Source: a virus
Direction: 5' to 3' (one strand)
Virus record (IMG/VR): IMGVR_UViG_3300048504_000538
Location: 1 to 34,500 of that record
DNA: 34,500 bases
Shown here: positions 6,708 through 16,003 of the stretch, one piece after another
Numbering within the stretch: position 1 is the first letter of the stretch
How the letters are laid out: each line of letters opens with the position of its first letter
The notes under the pieces: model-generated
Database searches by the model: none
What the model saw: the letters and a program-made list of their open reading frames with translations, nothing else
What the model was told of the DNA's origin: nothing
Program-made: the position numbers and the translations under genes

Positions 6708-9700
6708 TTAACTATCATATTTTATTAAAAAGTTTATTGGGTAATTTGGTAAAATCTTCACAGGTTTACCCAATTTTGCCACCATTATTAAATCGAGACC
6801 ACTATATAGTCCAATTGTAGTAGCATACGGTGCTAAATAACTTCCTTGTGTATCTCGTTGATCATTCTCTTTATAGTCTATAAAATCCTTTAATATTTTT
6901 CTTCCTATATTTTTACCGGTTTTTTCATTTAAATAATTCTCAATATCAGAAGGTTTAAATCTAGTAGCAGAACCAAATCCGTCAACTAGTCCGTTCGTAA
7001 GAGAAGAACCCGTTCTTCCCATAAAGTATCTAACCAAAAGTCTTGCGTCATTTGCAGAAACAATTCCGTCACCATCTATGTCGAACTCTCCATTGGTATA
7101 TAACATATCGAGTTTATCTAATATATATTCTTGATTGTAGTTATTGGATGGATTTAACCGCTCTGATATTGTATCCATCAATAACAAGTCTTCAGTTTCC
7201 GTCATTAACAATTTAGATAATTCTGTTTTATTTTCATTTATCGTAAGACCATAGTTTAGTTCTTCTTCTACTCGTTCATCACGGACTTCGTACAAATCAA
7301 AATCCATGATGTATCTATAAATTAAAGAAAGATCATTTATATCAAACTTACCGTCTTCGTTGATATCGTACACAATTCCTCCAGATAACAACGAAGTTGG
7401 GTTCGTGCTAAAATTAAATTCATTCGGTTCAACTCTACACAATATCTCATTTTCATATAATGTTTGAGTCGATTTAAATTCAATATCAAATCCACGGGTT
7501 CCACTATTTTTTAATATATCCGAAAAATGATTTTGTTGGTCAGATATTGACAGCAAACCATTCTTGTAAAATGCGTTACCTAAATAATATTTTTTTGTTG
7601 ATTGCAAGGCATGGTGATCATACGACACAACACTTCCTGATATGCTGTTTGACAACTCTCTCAAATATTTTGGATTTATGTCTTTATGTTCCAAAAATAA
7701 CCTACCACTTGCACCGAATGGAACAACTGATGTTCCTGCGAAAGTAATAAGTTCATCAATTTGAAAGTTACCTAAAACAGGTGAACCCACAAATATGAAA
7801 TCAGAACTCAATGATACGGAGTTACCAAACTGCTTTCTTGCTTCATATTTACCTTTATTTGAACTTATCCGTTTAATTAAACTACACTCATTGTTTGCAA
7901 TCTCATAATAGTAAGCAATTCCATTTATAGCAGTTTTACGTGAACTATATATTAACATTAAAGTATCAGTCATTTGCACATTTGGTAAAATGTTTACATA
8001 AACATACAGATATTCACCTATTATTTTTGTATAGTCTCTATAAATACCCCAAGTGAGTGATCCGTTTTTACTCACTGTATCATTATTTGATATTAGTTCA
8101 ATATTTTCACCCTTTAAAAACCCAACTCCGTTGTTAAATTGACTTGGTAAATTTTTGGGTGAATCTTCATCTGATATTGAAAAAGTAATATCTATGTTAG
8201 ATTCTAGATGTTTTAATAAATCAGATAAAATAAACCCCTTTCCTATATTGTTTTTCCACTCTTCACGTAGATTCTCATCTTCTATGTTTTTAATTTTAAA
8301 AATAAGATTTAAATTTAATAACGATAAATGATCGTTTGGTGATGGGTGTACATCTTCCAAAATATTTTTTATTAGATTTTTATACCCATAATAATCATAC
8401 CAAGACGATAAAGTCTCTATTTCACTTTTGTCTATGTACAGTTCTAATATGATTTTTAATATTCTAAAATTAATAAAAATTTTATCTACTTTTTCAAGTT
8501 CCATTAACAAGGGTATTAGACTTGTAACTAACTCCGGATTTTCTGTGTATTTTAAATACAAATTACTATCAACCAAACGAGACGAATGACGTACATATAA
8601 ATTAAAAAATTTATTTAACTTTTCTTCGGACGACTCAAACTGATGTTTATCTTCAATCTCTAAAATTAAATCCAAAAGACGAGTTTTACTTTGGTATGTA
8701 TCACGTTCTATCTGAAAACTTTTCCATTTTTTAAGAACATCTGTATTTTTTAAAAGATAACAATTAGATAACTTATTTAGTTCTGACTCGGTGATAATCT
8801 CAAACTGATCAATGTTATTGCTAAGTTCGTATTCTTCAAGCAAACTTTTTAAACTACCTGATTTATATAAATCTGTGGTTGTTCCTATTTTATCAGAAAT
8901 TACCCAACGTCCCCTGAGTTCATCATAAAAAATTGACCAACCATCTTTGTTTCTATATATTTCAAAGTTTGTTTTGTCGGTTATTTCACACCCATGATTT
9001 ATTCCTATTGGGTTTTGTATTTTCTCAAACAAACCACCCAACTTCTCTGCATTTCGTTTTTTTATTTTTTTAACTCTCAATGTTGATTCTCCGGTATCAA
9101 TAAAATCTGCCTTTACATTTATTTCAGGAAGTTTTGTTTTATCAATACTTAGGTCATCAACTTTAATTCTCAGAACCACATCACCTATTTTTGAGTCATA
9201 GTCATATTCATAGTTTTGAAAAATATATTCCATTGTAGAAAACTCAGTATCATCGTATTTGTCAGAACCATAAATGAAATTATCTATTGTTATTTTTTTA
9301 TCATCCCCATAATCTACTAATTTTATTTCAGAGCATTCTGTGTTATGTCCGGATACAATAAAATTATTATTTAAAATTGAAACGTCAGTACCATATCTAA
9401 AATTGAAATTCTCTTCAATATCCTCATTTCCGTATAATTTTGATTTGAATGATATTGTTTTGTTCGAGAGATTAAATACATAAACTGCTCCACTTTGATA
9501 TTTGCTTTTTTGATTACTTATTGGATAAAATTTTCTGTCGGATGGGTTTCCAATTATTAAATGATCCTTGGTTGCATCTATTGAATATCCAAATTCCGAC
9601 TTTACATCATAAGAATATCTGTATGATTTGTCTACTGTCAAATGACGAGGTAGTATGTCAAAGTAACTTGGATTATTATAAAACTCTATACTACTCTCTA

Positions 9701-12700
9701 ATCCAACAGGAATGTTTTGTTCATTGACAAGTGCTACATAAACTTTGTGAAAACCTTCCTTTAAATCGTTTCGTGGTATTTTTATTTTACAAGTTTTAGT
9801 TTCAGGTGAATATATAGATAATGGTATATTTAAATTATCAGATATTTTTGTCTCCAGTTCAGACAACTTATATTTTGTTCCCTCAAAACTTCCGTCATAA
9901 ATGAATTCATAGTAATTTTCAGTGTCAGACTTGTAATTAAAAGTAAGTCTCGTAACCTGACCATTTAAATTTGTAGTTCCGTGAATTTCGCACAATTTAT
10001 ATTCATCTTCATATTCATGTGTTGCATTGTTAGCATAAATTGACATAATGCTTAAACCATCGGTATATTCTACACTTGGGTATGTAAACACAGTATTTTC
10101 TCTGATCCCTTCACATCTTACTTGTAAAACGTCTCCTAAATTTTGAGTCATCGGTGGATGTGTATATAACTTTGCACCTTCCTTGTTATTCAAAAAGTCG
10201 TCAACCAACGAATCACCTATATCTACAAATTCACCCGTGTTTTCTTTTGTTGTATAATGAGATTTTTTATATTCTGGTTTGGTTGTAACCACAGATGTTA
10301 TTTCATTTATTTTTTTTGGTTTAACCAATTTATCATTTTTCTTTACTGCATTTAATTCACCAAGTGTAAAGTGAGTTCCCTCAATGCTCCCATTAAAATT
10401 AAATTCATAATAAAATCTTTTTTTAGTATCACACTCAGTCTGATTAAATACCAACCTACAAGATTTTCCGTTTAAAGAATCAGACGCACCTATTTCAGCA
10501 AGTGTAAATGATGGGTTGTAACCCCCATCTTCCTGCTTCCCCTCCTCTGAATAAATTGTCATGAATGATGGATTTGTTCCAGACTTAACTCTTGGGTATT
10601 GAAATGAAACATTTTCTCTAACATTTTTCCACGATAGTGCTATTTCATCATCCGTTGCATTTGGGTGAGTGTATGAAAATGCCGATTGTCTCTTGGAAAA
10701 AAACATAGGAAAACTACATCCAATATATATCTGTTGATTCGTATCAAATTTTACTTTTCTATTTACGCCTATGTTTGCAGGTAATTCACCATAATTTTCA
10801 GAAATATTTTCTTTTAACTCACCAAGTGTATAGTGAGTACCTTCTATGCTTCCATTGTATATAAACTCGTATTCCATTTCATCCCCACCAAATTGACCCA
10901 CGTTTAATGTTAAGCAAACTTTTTCACCGTCAAGTGTGTTACTTGCTCCAATTTCAGCAATTATATATTTTGGGTCATATAGTCCATCGGCATTCTTTGA
11001 GTTATCAGAATAAATTGTCATAAAAGAAGGTTTCGATCCTGATTTTACATCTGGATATGAAAACGAAACATTTTCACGGAAATTTTTCCAAGATATGGCA
11101 ATCGTGTCATTTGATTTAAACGGTTCCATGTATGATAAACTAGTTTCCCCTTTACTAAAAAACTTTGCATAAGGCTCCCCCAATAACTCAGCAGCCGAGA
11201 TGGATGTTCCATAATTTGGTGGAAGTATACACGCATACTTAAAACTTTTTTTGAGTTCACTTAATGTGAAGTGAGTTCCTTCCACCGAACCTCTGTATTC
11301 AAATTCATAATAATGTTCATTTCCATTTACGTTACCCGTATTTAGTGTAAGTCTTACAAGATTACCGTTTAGTGTATCAGTTGCACAAATCTCTGCAATA
11401 GTATATATGGGATCATACTTGCCATCTGCTTGTTTTGCATCGTCAAAATAGATTGTCATAAAACTTGGATTCATTCCATGTTTTACATCTGGATATGAAA
11501 ACGAAACATTTTCACGGAAATTTTTCCAAGATATGGCAATCGTGTCATTTGATTTAAACGGTTCTAAATAAGCAAGACTAGTAAGTCCTTTACTGTAAAA
11601 CTTTGAATTTGCTTTATTTTTCAATGGATCATTAAAAAGAATATCACTTAAATCTACATATTCACCAATATTCGCAGGTAAACCACATTCAAATTTAAGA
11701 TCATCTGTCAATTCATCAACTATATAGTGCGTTCCCTCTACTGACCCCTTAAAAACAAAATCAATAAACTCCTCGGAATTACCTTTACCCGAATTAAATA
11801 TCATTCTTACAATTTTACCATTTAATGTCTCGTGTGCCCCAATTTCAGCTAACATATATCTAGGATCGTATTTACCATTTTTTATTTTTGCATTATTTGA
11901 ATAAATTGACATAAACGATGGATGAATTCCACTCTCTACATTTGGAAATATGAATGAAATGTTTTCTCTTACATTCTTCCAAGATATTGATATTGGTTCT
12001 TTGTTTGGTTCTCCTGAGTTTTTACTATAAGAAATTTCGTTTTTAGACTTACTAAAAAATTTCATGGTATCATCACCATCTTTAAATAAATCTGATATTA
12101 CTTTTGATATACCATAATTATGAGGTAGTTGACCCACTTCTTTACCACCTATAAAATTATACCGTGAGTAGTACGAGTATACACCACCCCCTCTGCACAT
12201 AGAATCACACTTGGAGACACGTGTACCTCCTATAATTCTGTTACTAGACTCATCTTTGTTTGTCTTTATTAATCGTGAGTCTAATTTGTATAACCACTCT
12301 GTATATTCATCGGTCGACGGACAAATCTCAAGTTCTATAAATGTGTCATAATAATTTATAGATAAAAAGTTCATGTTTTCTGATAAATCAGAAGGACTTA
12401 TTGAGTGACCAGATATTTCACTATCCGACAGACTGTGTGTTAATTTCCACTCTTCACACCCATATTCGTTTTCTACTTTATTGTATACATAGCATCGTGG
12501 GAGATCTGATGATGGATTACTTACATAGATAGTATCGTCTATAATTTTCACAACCTCACCAAAGTTTTTAACACGACTGGTCGGTGGTGTTATCATACCA
12601 ATTAAATCAAACGTATAATCTCCTAATCCAGAGTCAGGTGTCTCTGAGTATTCGTTAATTGGAAATTTTGATTTATCTCCAAAAGAACTTATATCATCAT

Positions 12701-14570
12701 CACCACCAAACAAACCAACACCATCTAAATCACACGATTGTTTACTGTTTGTCATGAGTATAATCGGTTCGTTGTTTCCAGATACATTCTGAACTTTCCA
12801 CCTGTATGCCCACTTGTTTTGTTTGTTTTGAACATGGTTTGGGTTTGGTACATATGAACCATCGGATTCATCGGTTATATATCCAGGCCATATTGACTTG
12901 TTGTAAAAATTTTCTTTATCTGCTGATTTACATCGGACACTTGGATGTGTATTTGGTGACCAATATCTTTTTTTAAACCACAATTCCGAGTCAATATTAT
13001 CACACTCTACTCCGTCCGAATATAAATAATTAAAAGGATATTTTTGACTAAAGTCGTCATTTACAGGTAAGTATTCGTAATACTCTTTTTCATTTATTTC
13101 ACCGGTTTTAAGTTTTCTATTTAAAAAGTCTCTATGTTTTTTAATTTTATCAGATACAATTTGACTTCTTAGTTTTAAATAATTTAAATACTCATCATTA
13201 TCTTGCTCTGGGATACCTTTGTATCTTTTTATTAAATCGTTCCATTCATAGGATTCATAAATTGTAGAAGTTTTAATCCACGGATGTGACTTGGTTCTTT
13301 TTGTTTTTTTATAAATATAAACACCACCAACTCCATTGTTAAGAGTCGGTGATCCGACTATCAGATAATTTTTAAATAAAGAAATTGAATTACCAAAACT
13401 TGATCCAGGATCACCTTCTAAAACATTTATCAAACCCCAGTTATCAATTCCACCCTTTCCTTTATCGTATATAAACACATGGCCAGTTGCGAACTCATTA
13501 TCAACACCCGCAATACTAGATTGGGGTGACCCTATTGCACAGATTCCCCACCCCAAATCTAACGCCTTACCAAAGTTGTCATTGGGTGTGGTAGTTCCAT
13601 TTGATATTATATTTCCTATTTCAGTCAGTATAAAACCAGTATTATCATTTTGTTGTTCCTGAGCAAGTCCACTTTGAGTAAATGGACAATAAAAGTTTTT
13701 TAATATTTCAAATTTAGAATTTTCAGAAATGTACTTATACAATGTTGCTCTACCCGACTGCATATCAGACGGTGACGTTGGTAAAACAGGTGATCCCGAG
13801 ATAAAATATTTATCGTGTGAGGCAAGAGACGACCCAAAAGTTATATCAGAATAATCAAAATACATTTTATTTTCATCTGAAGTATTCTCATCAATTACTA
13901 TGTTTACTGAATTTAAATTTATTTCAGATATTTCATTAAAAGAACTCTGACCTACTATTAAATTAGTGTTTCCGTCATCCTCGATTACAATAGATTCGTA
14001 TTTAGAACTATTGTCTGTTATTTTAATTGAATTTGGTTTAATCTTTTCACCAAAAACTTTTGCAGGTATTTCCAATACGGTAATCTCATCTCCAACTACT
14101 CTTCTTTCTTCGTTTGTGTTTTTGGTTGTTTTTGTTATTTTTGAAGTGAAATCATCTGATGTGTATATACCTGTCTCCGAACCAAACATATACATGGGGT
14201 TTTTGTAATATTTATTATATGATACATCAGATGAAAGTCCGTATTCATTGTAAAATAAATGCTTTACAGAATTGTAAACTGATCGCTGATATGATCCATC
14301 GGTATTTAATGGTTCTTTTTCAGGATCAAAGTATTTGCTATCTTTTTCAAAAAATGTACCTTTTATGTTTTTTCCTTTTTTTATCTTAACGTTAAAATAA
14401 GAATCATTTTGTTCAGTAGACAACTTAGAGTCAATTCCTGTGAAAATAGGTATATTATTACCTTGTTCAAGAATTATTGAGGTTTCAGAACTAGTTGTAC
14501 TATAATTCCACTCCTTGTGAGTTTTGAACTTAGATACAGTTTTGTCCGACAATTTTAGTGTTTTTATCAC
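6708..14570 (-). CDS. Giant mosaic tail protein (2620 aa) with FG-GAP-like, tandem-repeat and dockerin-like modules
   Basis: The start is GTG at 14570; no ATG occurs before about residue 126 and no Shine-Dalgarno is visible. Residues 1-230 resemble the N-terminal module of T4-like marine phage structural proteins (SVYNSVKHLFYNEYG, then VLEIPAKVFGEKIKPNSIKI and EDDGNTNLI). FG-GAP-like blades follow (near 244-290, 331-376, 391-425, 669-707), then five tandem copies of a ~150-aa unit (816-1584), more blades (1657-1746, 2245-2272), and a scaffold C-terminus. That C-terminus is EFNFSTNPTSL (near 2382) and ATTIGLY (near 2581), with a dockerin-like pair of loops between them: DINEDGKFDIND (near 2402) and DIDGDGIVSAND (near 2495). 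An NGTY-type segment lies near 1843-1895. The likely role is a tail fibre or baseplate-attached adhesin. The C-terminus resembles that of the 466-aa neighbour upstream. I infer that the extra modules were inserted into a shorter ancestral scaffold. Confidence 0.85.
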   Translation of the reverse strand: MIKTLKLSDKTVSKFKTHKEWNYSTTSSETSIILEQGNNIPIFTGIDSKLSTEQNDSYFNVKIKKGKNIKGTFFEKDSKYFDPEKEPLNTDGSYQRSVYNSVKHLFYNEYGLSSDVSYNKYYKNPMYMFGSETGIYTSDDFTSKITKTTKNTNEERRVVGDEITVLEIPAKVFGEKIKPNSIKITDNSSKYESIVIEDDGNTNLIVGQSSFNEISEINLNSVNIVIDENTSDENKMYFDYSDITFGSSLASHDKYFISGSPVLPTSPSDMQSGRATLYKYISENSKFEILKNFYCPFTQSGLAQEQQNDNTGFILTEIGNIISNGTTTPNDNFGKALDLGWGICAIGSPQSSIAGVDNEFATGHVFIYDKGKGGIDNWGLINVLEGDPGSSFGNSISLFKNYLIVGSPTLNNGVGGVYIYKKTKRTKSHPWIKTSTIYESYEWNDLIKRYKGIPEQDNDEYLNYLKLRSQIVSDKIKKHRDFLNRKLKTGEINEKEYYEYLPVNDDFSQKYPFNYLYSDGVECDNIDSELWFKKRYWSPNTHPSVRCKSADKENFYNKSIWPGYITDESDGSYVPNPNHVQNKQNKWAYRWKVQNVSGNNEPIILMTNSKQSCDLDGVGLFGGDDDISSFGDKSKFPINEYSETPDSGLGDYTFDLIGMITPPTSRVKNFGEVVKIIDDTIYVSNPSSDLPRCYVYNKVENEYGCEEWKLTHSLSDSEISGHSISPSDLSENMNFLSINYYDTFIELEICPSTDEYTEWLYKLDSRLIKTNKDESSNRIIGGTRVSKCDSMCRGGGVYSYYSRYNFIGGKEVGQLPHNYGISKVISDLFKDGDDTMKFFSKSKNEISYSKNSGEPNKEPISISWKNVRENISFIFPNVESGIHPSFMSIYSNNAKIKNGKYDPRYMLAEIGAHETLNGKIVRMIFNSGKGNSEEFIDFVFKGSVEGTHYIVDELTDDLKFECGLPANIGEYVDLSDILFNDPLKNKANSKFYSKGLTSLAYLEPFKSNDTIAISWKNFRENVSFSYPDVKHGMNPSFMTIYFDDAKQADGKYDPIYTIAEICATDTLNGNLVRLTLNTGNVNGNEHYYEFEYRGSVEGTHFTLSELKKSFKYACILPPNYGTSISAAELLGEPYAKFFSKGETSLSYMEPFKSNDTIAISWKNFRENVSFSYPDVKSGSKPSFMTIYSDNSKNADGLYDPKYIIAEIGASNTLDGEKVCLTLNVGQFGGDEMEYEFIYNGSIEGTHYTLGELKENISENYGELPANIGVNRKVKFDTNQQIYIGCSFPMFFSKRQSAFSYTHPNATDDEIALSWKNVRENVSFQYPRVKSGTNPSFMTIYSEEGKQEDGGYNPSFTLAEIGASDSLNGKSCRLVFNQTECDTKKRFYYEFNFNGSIEGTHFTLGELNAVKKNDKLVKPKKINEITSVVTTKPEYKKSHYTTKENTGEFVDIGDSLVDDFLNNKEGAKLYTHPPMTQNLGDVLQVRCEGIRENTVFTYPSVEYTDGLSIMSIYANNATHEYEDEYKLCEIHGTTNLNGQVTRLTFNYKSDTENYYEFIYDGSFEGTKYKLSELETKISDNLNIPLSIYSPETKTCKIKIPRNDLKEGFHKVYVALVNEQNIPVGLESSIEFYNNPSYFDILPRHLTVDKSYRYSYDVKSEFGYSIDATKDHLIIGNPSDRKFYPISNQKSKYQSGAVYVFNLSNKTISFKSKLYGNEDIEENFNFRYGTDVSILNNNFIVSGHNTECSEIKLVDYGDDKKITIDNFIYGSDKYDDTEFSTMEYIFQNYEYDYDSKIGDVVLRIKVDDLSIDKTKLPEINVKADFIDTGESTLRVKKIKKRNAEKLGGLFEKIQNPIGINHGCEITDKTNFEIYRNKDGWSIFYDELRGRWVISDKIGTTTDLYKSGSLKSLLEEYELSNNIDQFEIITESELNKLSNCYLLKNTDVLKKWKSFQIERDTYQSKTRLLDLILEIEDKHQFESSEEKLNKFFNLYVRHSSRLVDSNLYLKYTENPELVTSLIPLLMELEKVDKIFINFRILKIILELYIDKSEIETLSSWYDYYGYKNLIKNILEDVHPSPNDHLSLLNLNLIFKIKNIEDENLREEWKNNIGKGFILSDLLKHLESNIDITFSISDEDSPKNLPSQFNNGVGFLKGENIELISNNDTVSKNGSLTWGIYRDYTKIIGEYLYVYVNILPNVQMTDTLMLIYSSRKTAINGIAYYYEIANNECSLIKRISSNKGKYEARKQFGNSVSLSSDFIFVGSPVLGNFQIDELITFAGTSVVPFGASGRLFLEHKDINPKYLRELSNSISGSVVSYDHHALQSTKKYYLGNAFYKNGLLSISDQQNHFSDILKNSGTRGFDIEFKSTQTLYENEILCRVEPNEFNFSTNPTSLLSGGIVYDINEDGKFDINDLSLIYRYIMDFDLYEVRDERVEEELNYGLTINENKTELSKLLMTETEDLLLMDTISERLNPSNNYNQEYILDKLDMLYTNGEFDIDGDGIVSANDARLLVRYFMGRTGSSLTNGLVDGFGSATRFKPSDIENYLNEKTGKNIGRKILKDFIDYKENDQRDTQGSYLAPYATTIGLYSGLDLIMVAKLGKPVKILPNYPINFLIKYDS
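7050..7370 (-). other. Dockerin-like pair of calcium-binding loops within the 2620-aa protein
   Basis: Two segments about 90 residues apart match the dockerin/EF-hand loop D-x-[DN]-x-D-G-x5-D. Both are followed by a helix (LSLIYRYIMD; ARLLVRYFMG) as in type I dockerin repeats. The spacing is longer than in classical dockerins, where the two repeats are nearly adjacent; an acidic helical insert separates them here. Confidence 0.65.
11043..11126 (-). repeat. 84-bp perfect direct repeat, copy in unit 3
   Basis: This stretch is identical base for base to 11481-11564. It encodes the TIAISWKNFRENVSFSYPDVK segment and adjoining residues of unit 3. The identity stops abruptly on both sides while the encoded proteins diverge. 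Confidence 0.9.
11481..11564 (-). repeat. 84-bp perfect direct repeat, copy in unit 2
   Basis: This is the partner of 11043-11126, 438 bases away. All 84 positions matched when compared by eye. Confidence 0.9.
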
Positions 14571-14602
14571 AAAATATAAATATATCTGTATTTAAATATT
14601 TA
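14571..14602 (-). promoter_or_regulatory. Short leader of the 2620-aa gene with ATATTTAT motif
   Basis: A 32-base A/T-only-like gap. On the coding strand ATATTTAT (14583-14576) ends only 5 bases before the GTG start. That is too close for a standard promoter with a normal leader, so if the motif acts here it would give an almost leaderless message. The plus strand reads TATAAATA (14575-14582), the T4 late-promoter octamer, in the wrong direction. Confidence 0.25.
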
Positions 14603-16003
14603 CTAAAAATCTAACTTAACTTTTATCAGGGTTTCTGTATCAAAGCTTTTCAAGATAGGCACACTGGTTTTAGCAACGGCAACCAATTCATTGTTATCGT
14701 TATACAAACCTACAGTTGTAATATATGTTTTGGGGTCTTCTATAAAGTCTTCGTGACTTACTCTACCAACCCAATATTCCCTACTAGGTCCTTGTCCCGA
14801 TTCATATAACTCAGTTGCAACACTCCCGTTAAATACAAACGATGGATTGTTACTATAATTAAAATCTGTATTTTTTACTCGTATAAAATAATGTTTTGAA
14901 GGAACAAATTCAGTGCTCCTTGCTTTAAAGTTTCCCCCAAGTTTTATTGCTTTAAAAATTTTTAGAAAATTTTGATGGTTTCTTTCAATTCCATATCTCA
15001 TGGTATCTGAGTTTGATGAATCGGTTGGATTTACATCTCCATACCAAGATAATCGTCTTCCTTCATTATCTTGTAAAAGTGCCTCGTCTGCATTTCCCAT
15101 CTCGACCATAACTTCTTCAATCAAGTTTCCAAAGTGACAAGAAAGAGCAAATGGATTTAATATTATTATACCTAAATCAGGATATGCAAACCCAAATCCT
15201 TCACCAGAACCCTCACCTCTGCCTACTGCAAACTTATCCTGTGGTGTGTGTTCGTCAACAAGTGAACCTCTGATTATTTGAAATACTTTTCCATTTGAAG
15301 TATTATTAATAGAATTTACATTAAGTGTTCTACTGTCGTCTCTAAATGTCTCAGACACAACTATATCACCATGACGAATTGATAATTTAAACTCTAAATT
15401 CCCAGCGTCAAATTTTTCTCTTAAATTAGAAGAAGAAAAATTAATTACATAAATTGAATCTCTATCTTTATATCCGGATGATGCAGAGTCCAAAGTAAAT
15501 GTCCAAGATGAGTCACCGGGACCTAAGAGTATATTTTTGTATTGATTGTATATTGCTTTTGTTATTGAGTTTGATCTAGCATCGTTCAGTGATCCATATC
15601 CAAATTTATTTCCATATGAAACCGTAAACTGAGATTCTGCTTGATCGTTCGGTATTCCATTTATGTATGTTTCTGCATTGTAAACATTTGCGTAATAATC
15701 TCCAAATGATGAATTGGTCCAATTTTCTTCAGAAGTATTTCTTTTAAATGTCTGCTCTTCGTCTATTATATCTACGTCAGAAAAATTAGTCAAACTTCCC
15801 ATATCGTTATATTCAGCATCAATTTCCTGCAATTCATCAGTTTCCTCATTTCTTACCACCCAACCACTTAGACCACTTCTAACTTCACTTGGATCGATGT
15901 AGAAATTATTATTCTCAAATCCGTCAGAGAATAATCCAGAAGAGACTTTCCTGACTCTTCCAAATACTTTATCTGTATCTTCAATTTTCCTATAAATGCT
16001 CAT
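14603..16003 (-). CDS. Conserved T4-like virion/tail structural protein (466 aa)
   Basis: I recognise the layout from structural proteins of T4-like marine phages, usually annotated only as virion structural protein. The features are TKAIYNQYKNILL (near 147-159); a strand-rich middle with DSIYVINFSSSNLREKF; FGFAYPDLGIIILNP; then HYFIRVKNTDFNYSNNPSF and the C-terminal ITTVGLYNDNNELVAVAK...LIKVKLDF. No enzyme motif is present. Its start ATG overlaps the end of the upstream gene by four bases (ATGA), so the two are coupled. Its C-terminus resembles that of the 2620-aa protein encoded next, which suggests that the two sit in equivalent attachment sites or arose by duplication. The exact position in the virion is not shown by the sequence. 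Confidence 0.8.
   Translation of the reverse strand: MSIYRKIEDTDKVFGRVRKVSSGLFSDGFENNNFYIDPSEVRSGLSGWVVRNEETDELQEIDAEYNDMGSLTNFSDVDIIDEEQTFKRNTSEENWTNSSFGDYYANVYNAETYINGIPNDQAESQFTVSYGNKFGYGSLNDARSNSITKAIYNQYKNILLGPGDSSWTFTLDSASSGYKDRDSIYVINFSSSNLREKFDAGNLEFKLSIRHGDIVVSETFRDDSRTLNVNSINNTSNGKVFQIIRGSLVDEHTPQDKFAVGRGEGSGEGFGFAYPDLGIIILNPFALSCHFGNLIEEVMVEMGNADEALLQDNEGRRLSWYGDVNPTDSSNSDTMRYGIERNHQNFLKIFKAIKLGGNFKARSTEFVPSKHYFIRVKNTDFNYSNNPSFVFNGSVATELYESGQGPSREYWVGRVSHEDFIEDPKTYITTVGLYNDNNELVAVAKTSVPILKSFDTETLIKVKLDF

Larger units (their letters stand above)
9819..12125 (-). repeat. Five tandem ~150-aa 'SWKN' protein repeats in the 2620-aa protein
   Basis: Units start at about residues 816, 962, 1116, 1262 and 1441 (nucleotides 12125, 11687, 11225, 10787 and 10250). 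Each opens with a linker, in four units of the form LPxNxG or PxNxG (in the fifth only NTG remains). The order is then: KFFSK; ISWKNxRENVSFSYP; PSFMTIYS; YDPxYTLAEIGA; TLNGxxVRLxFN; NGSxEGTHYTLGEL. Unit 5 is the most diverged (no SWKN; keeps RENTVFTYP, MSIYANN and FEGTKYKLSEL). I recognise no named domain in it. Confidence 0.85.

Noticed and set aside
14575-14582. T4-type late promoter TATAAATA
   Set aside because: It is on the plus strand, facing away from the gene that follows; no plus-strand gene lies downstream.
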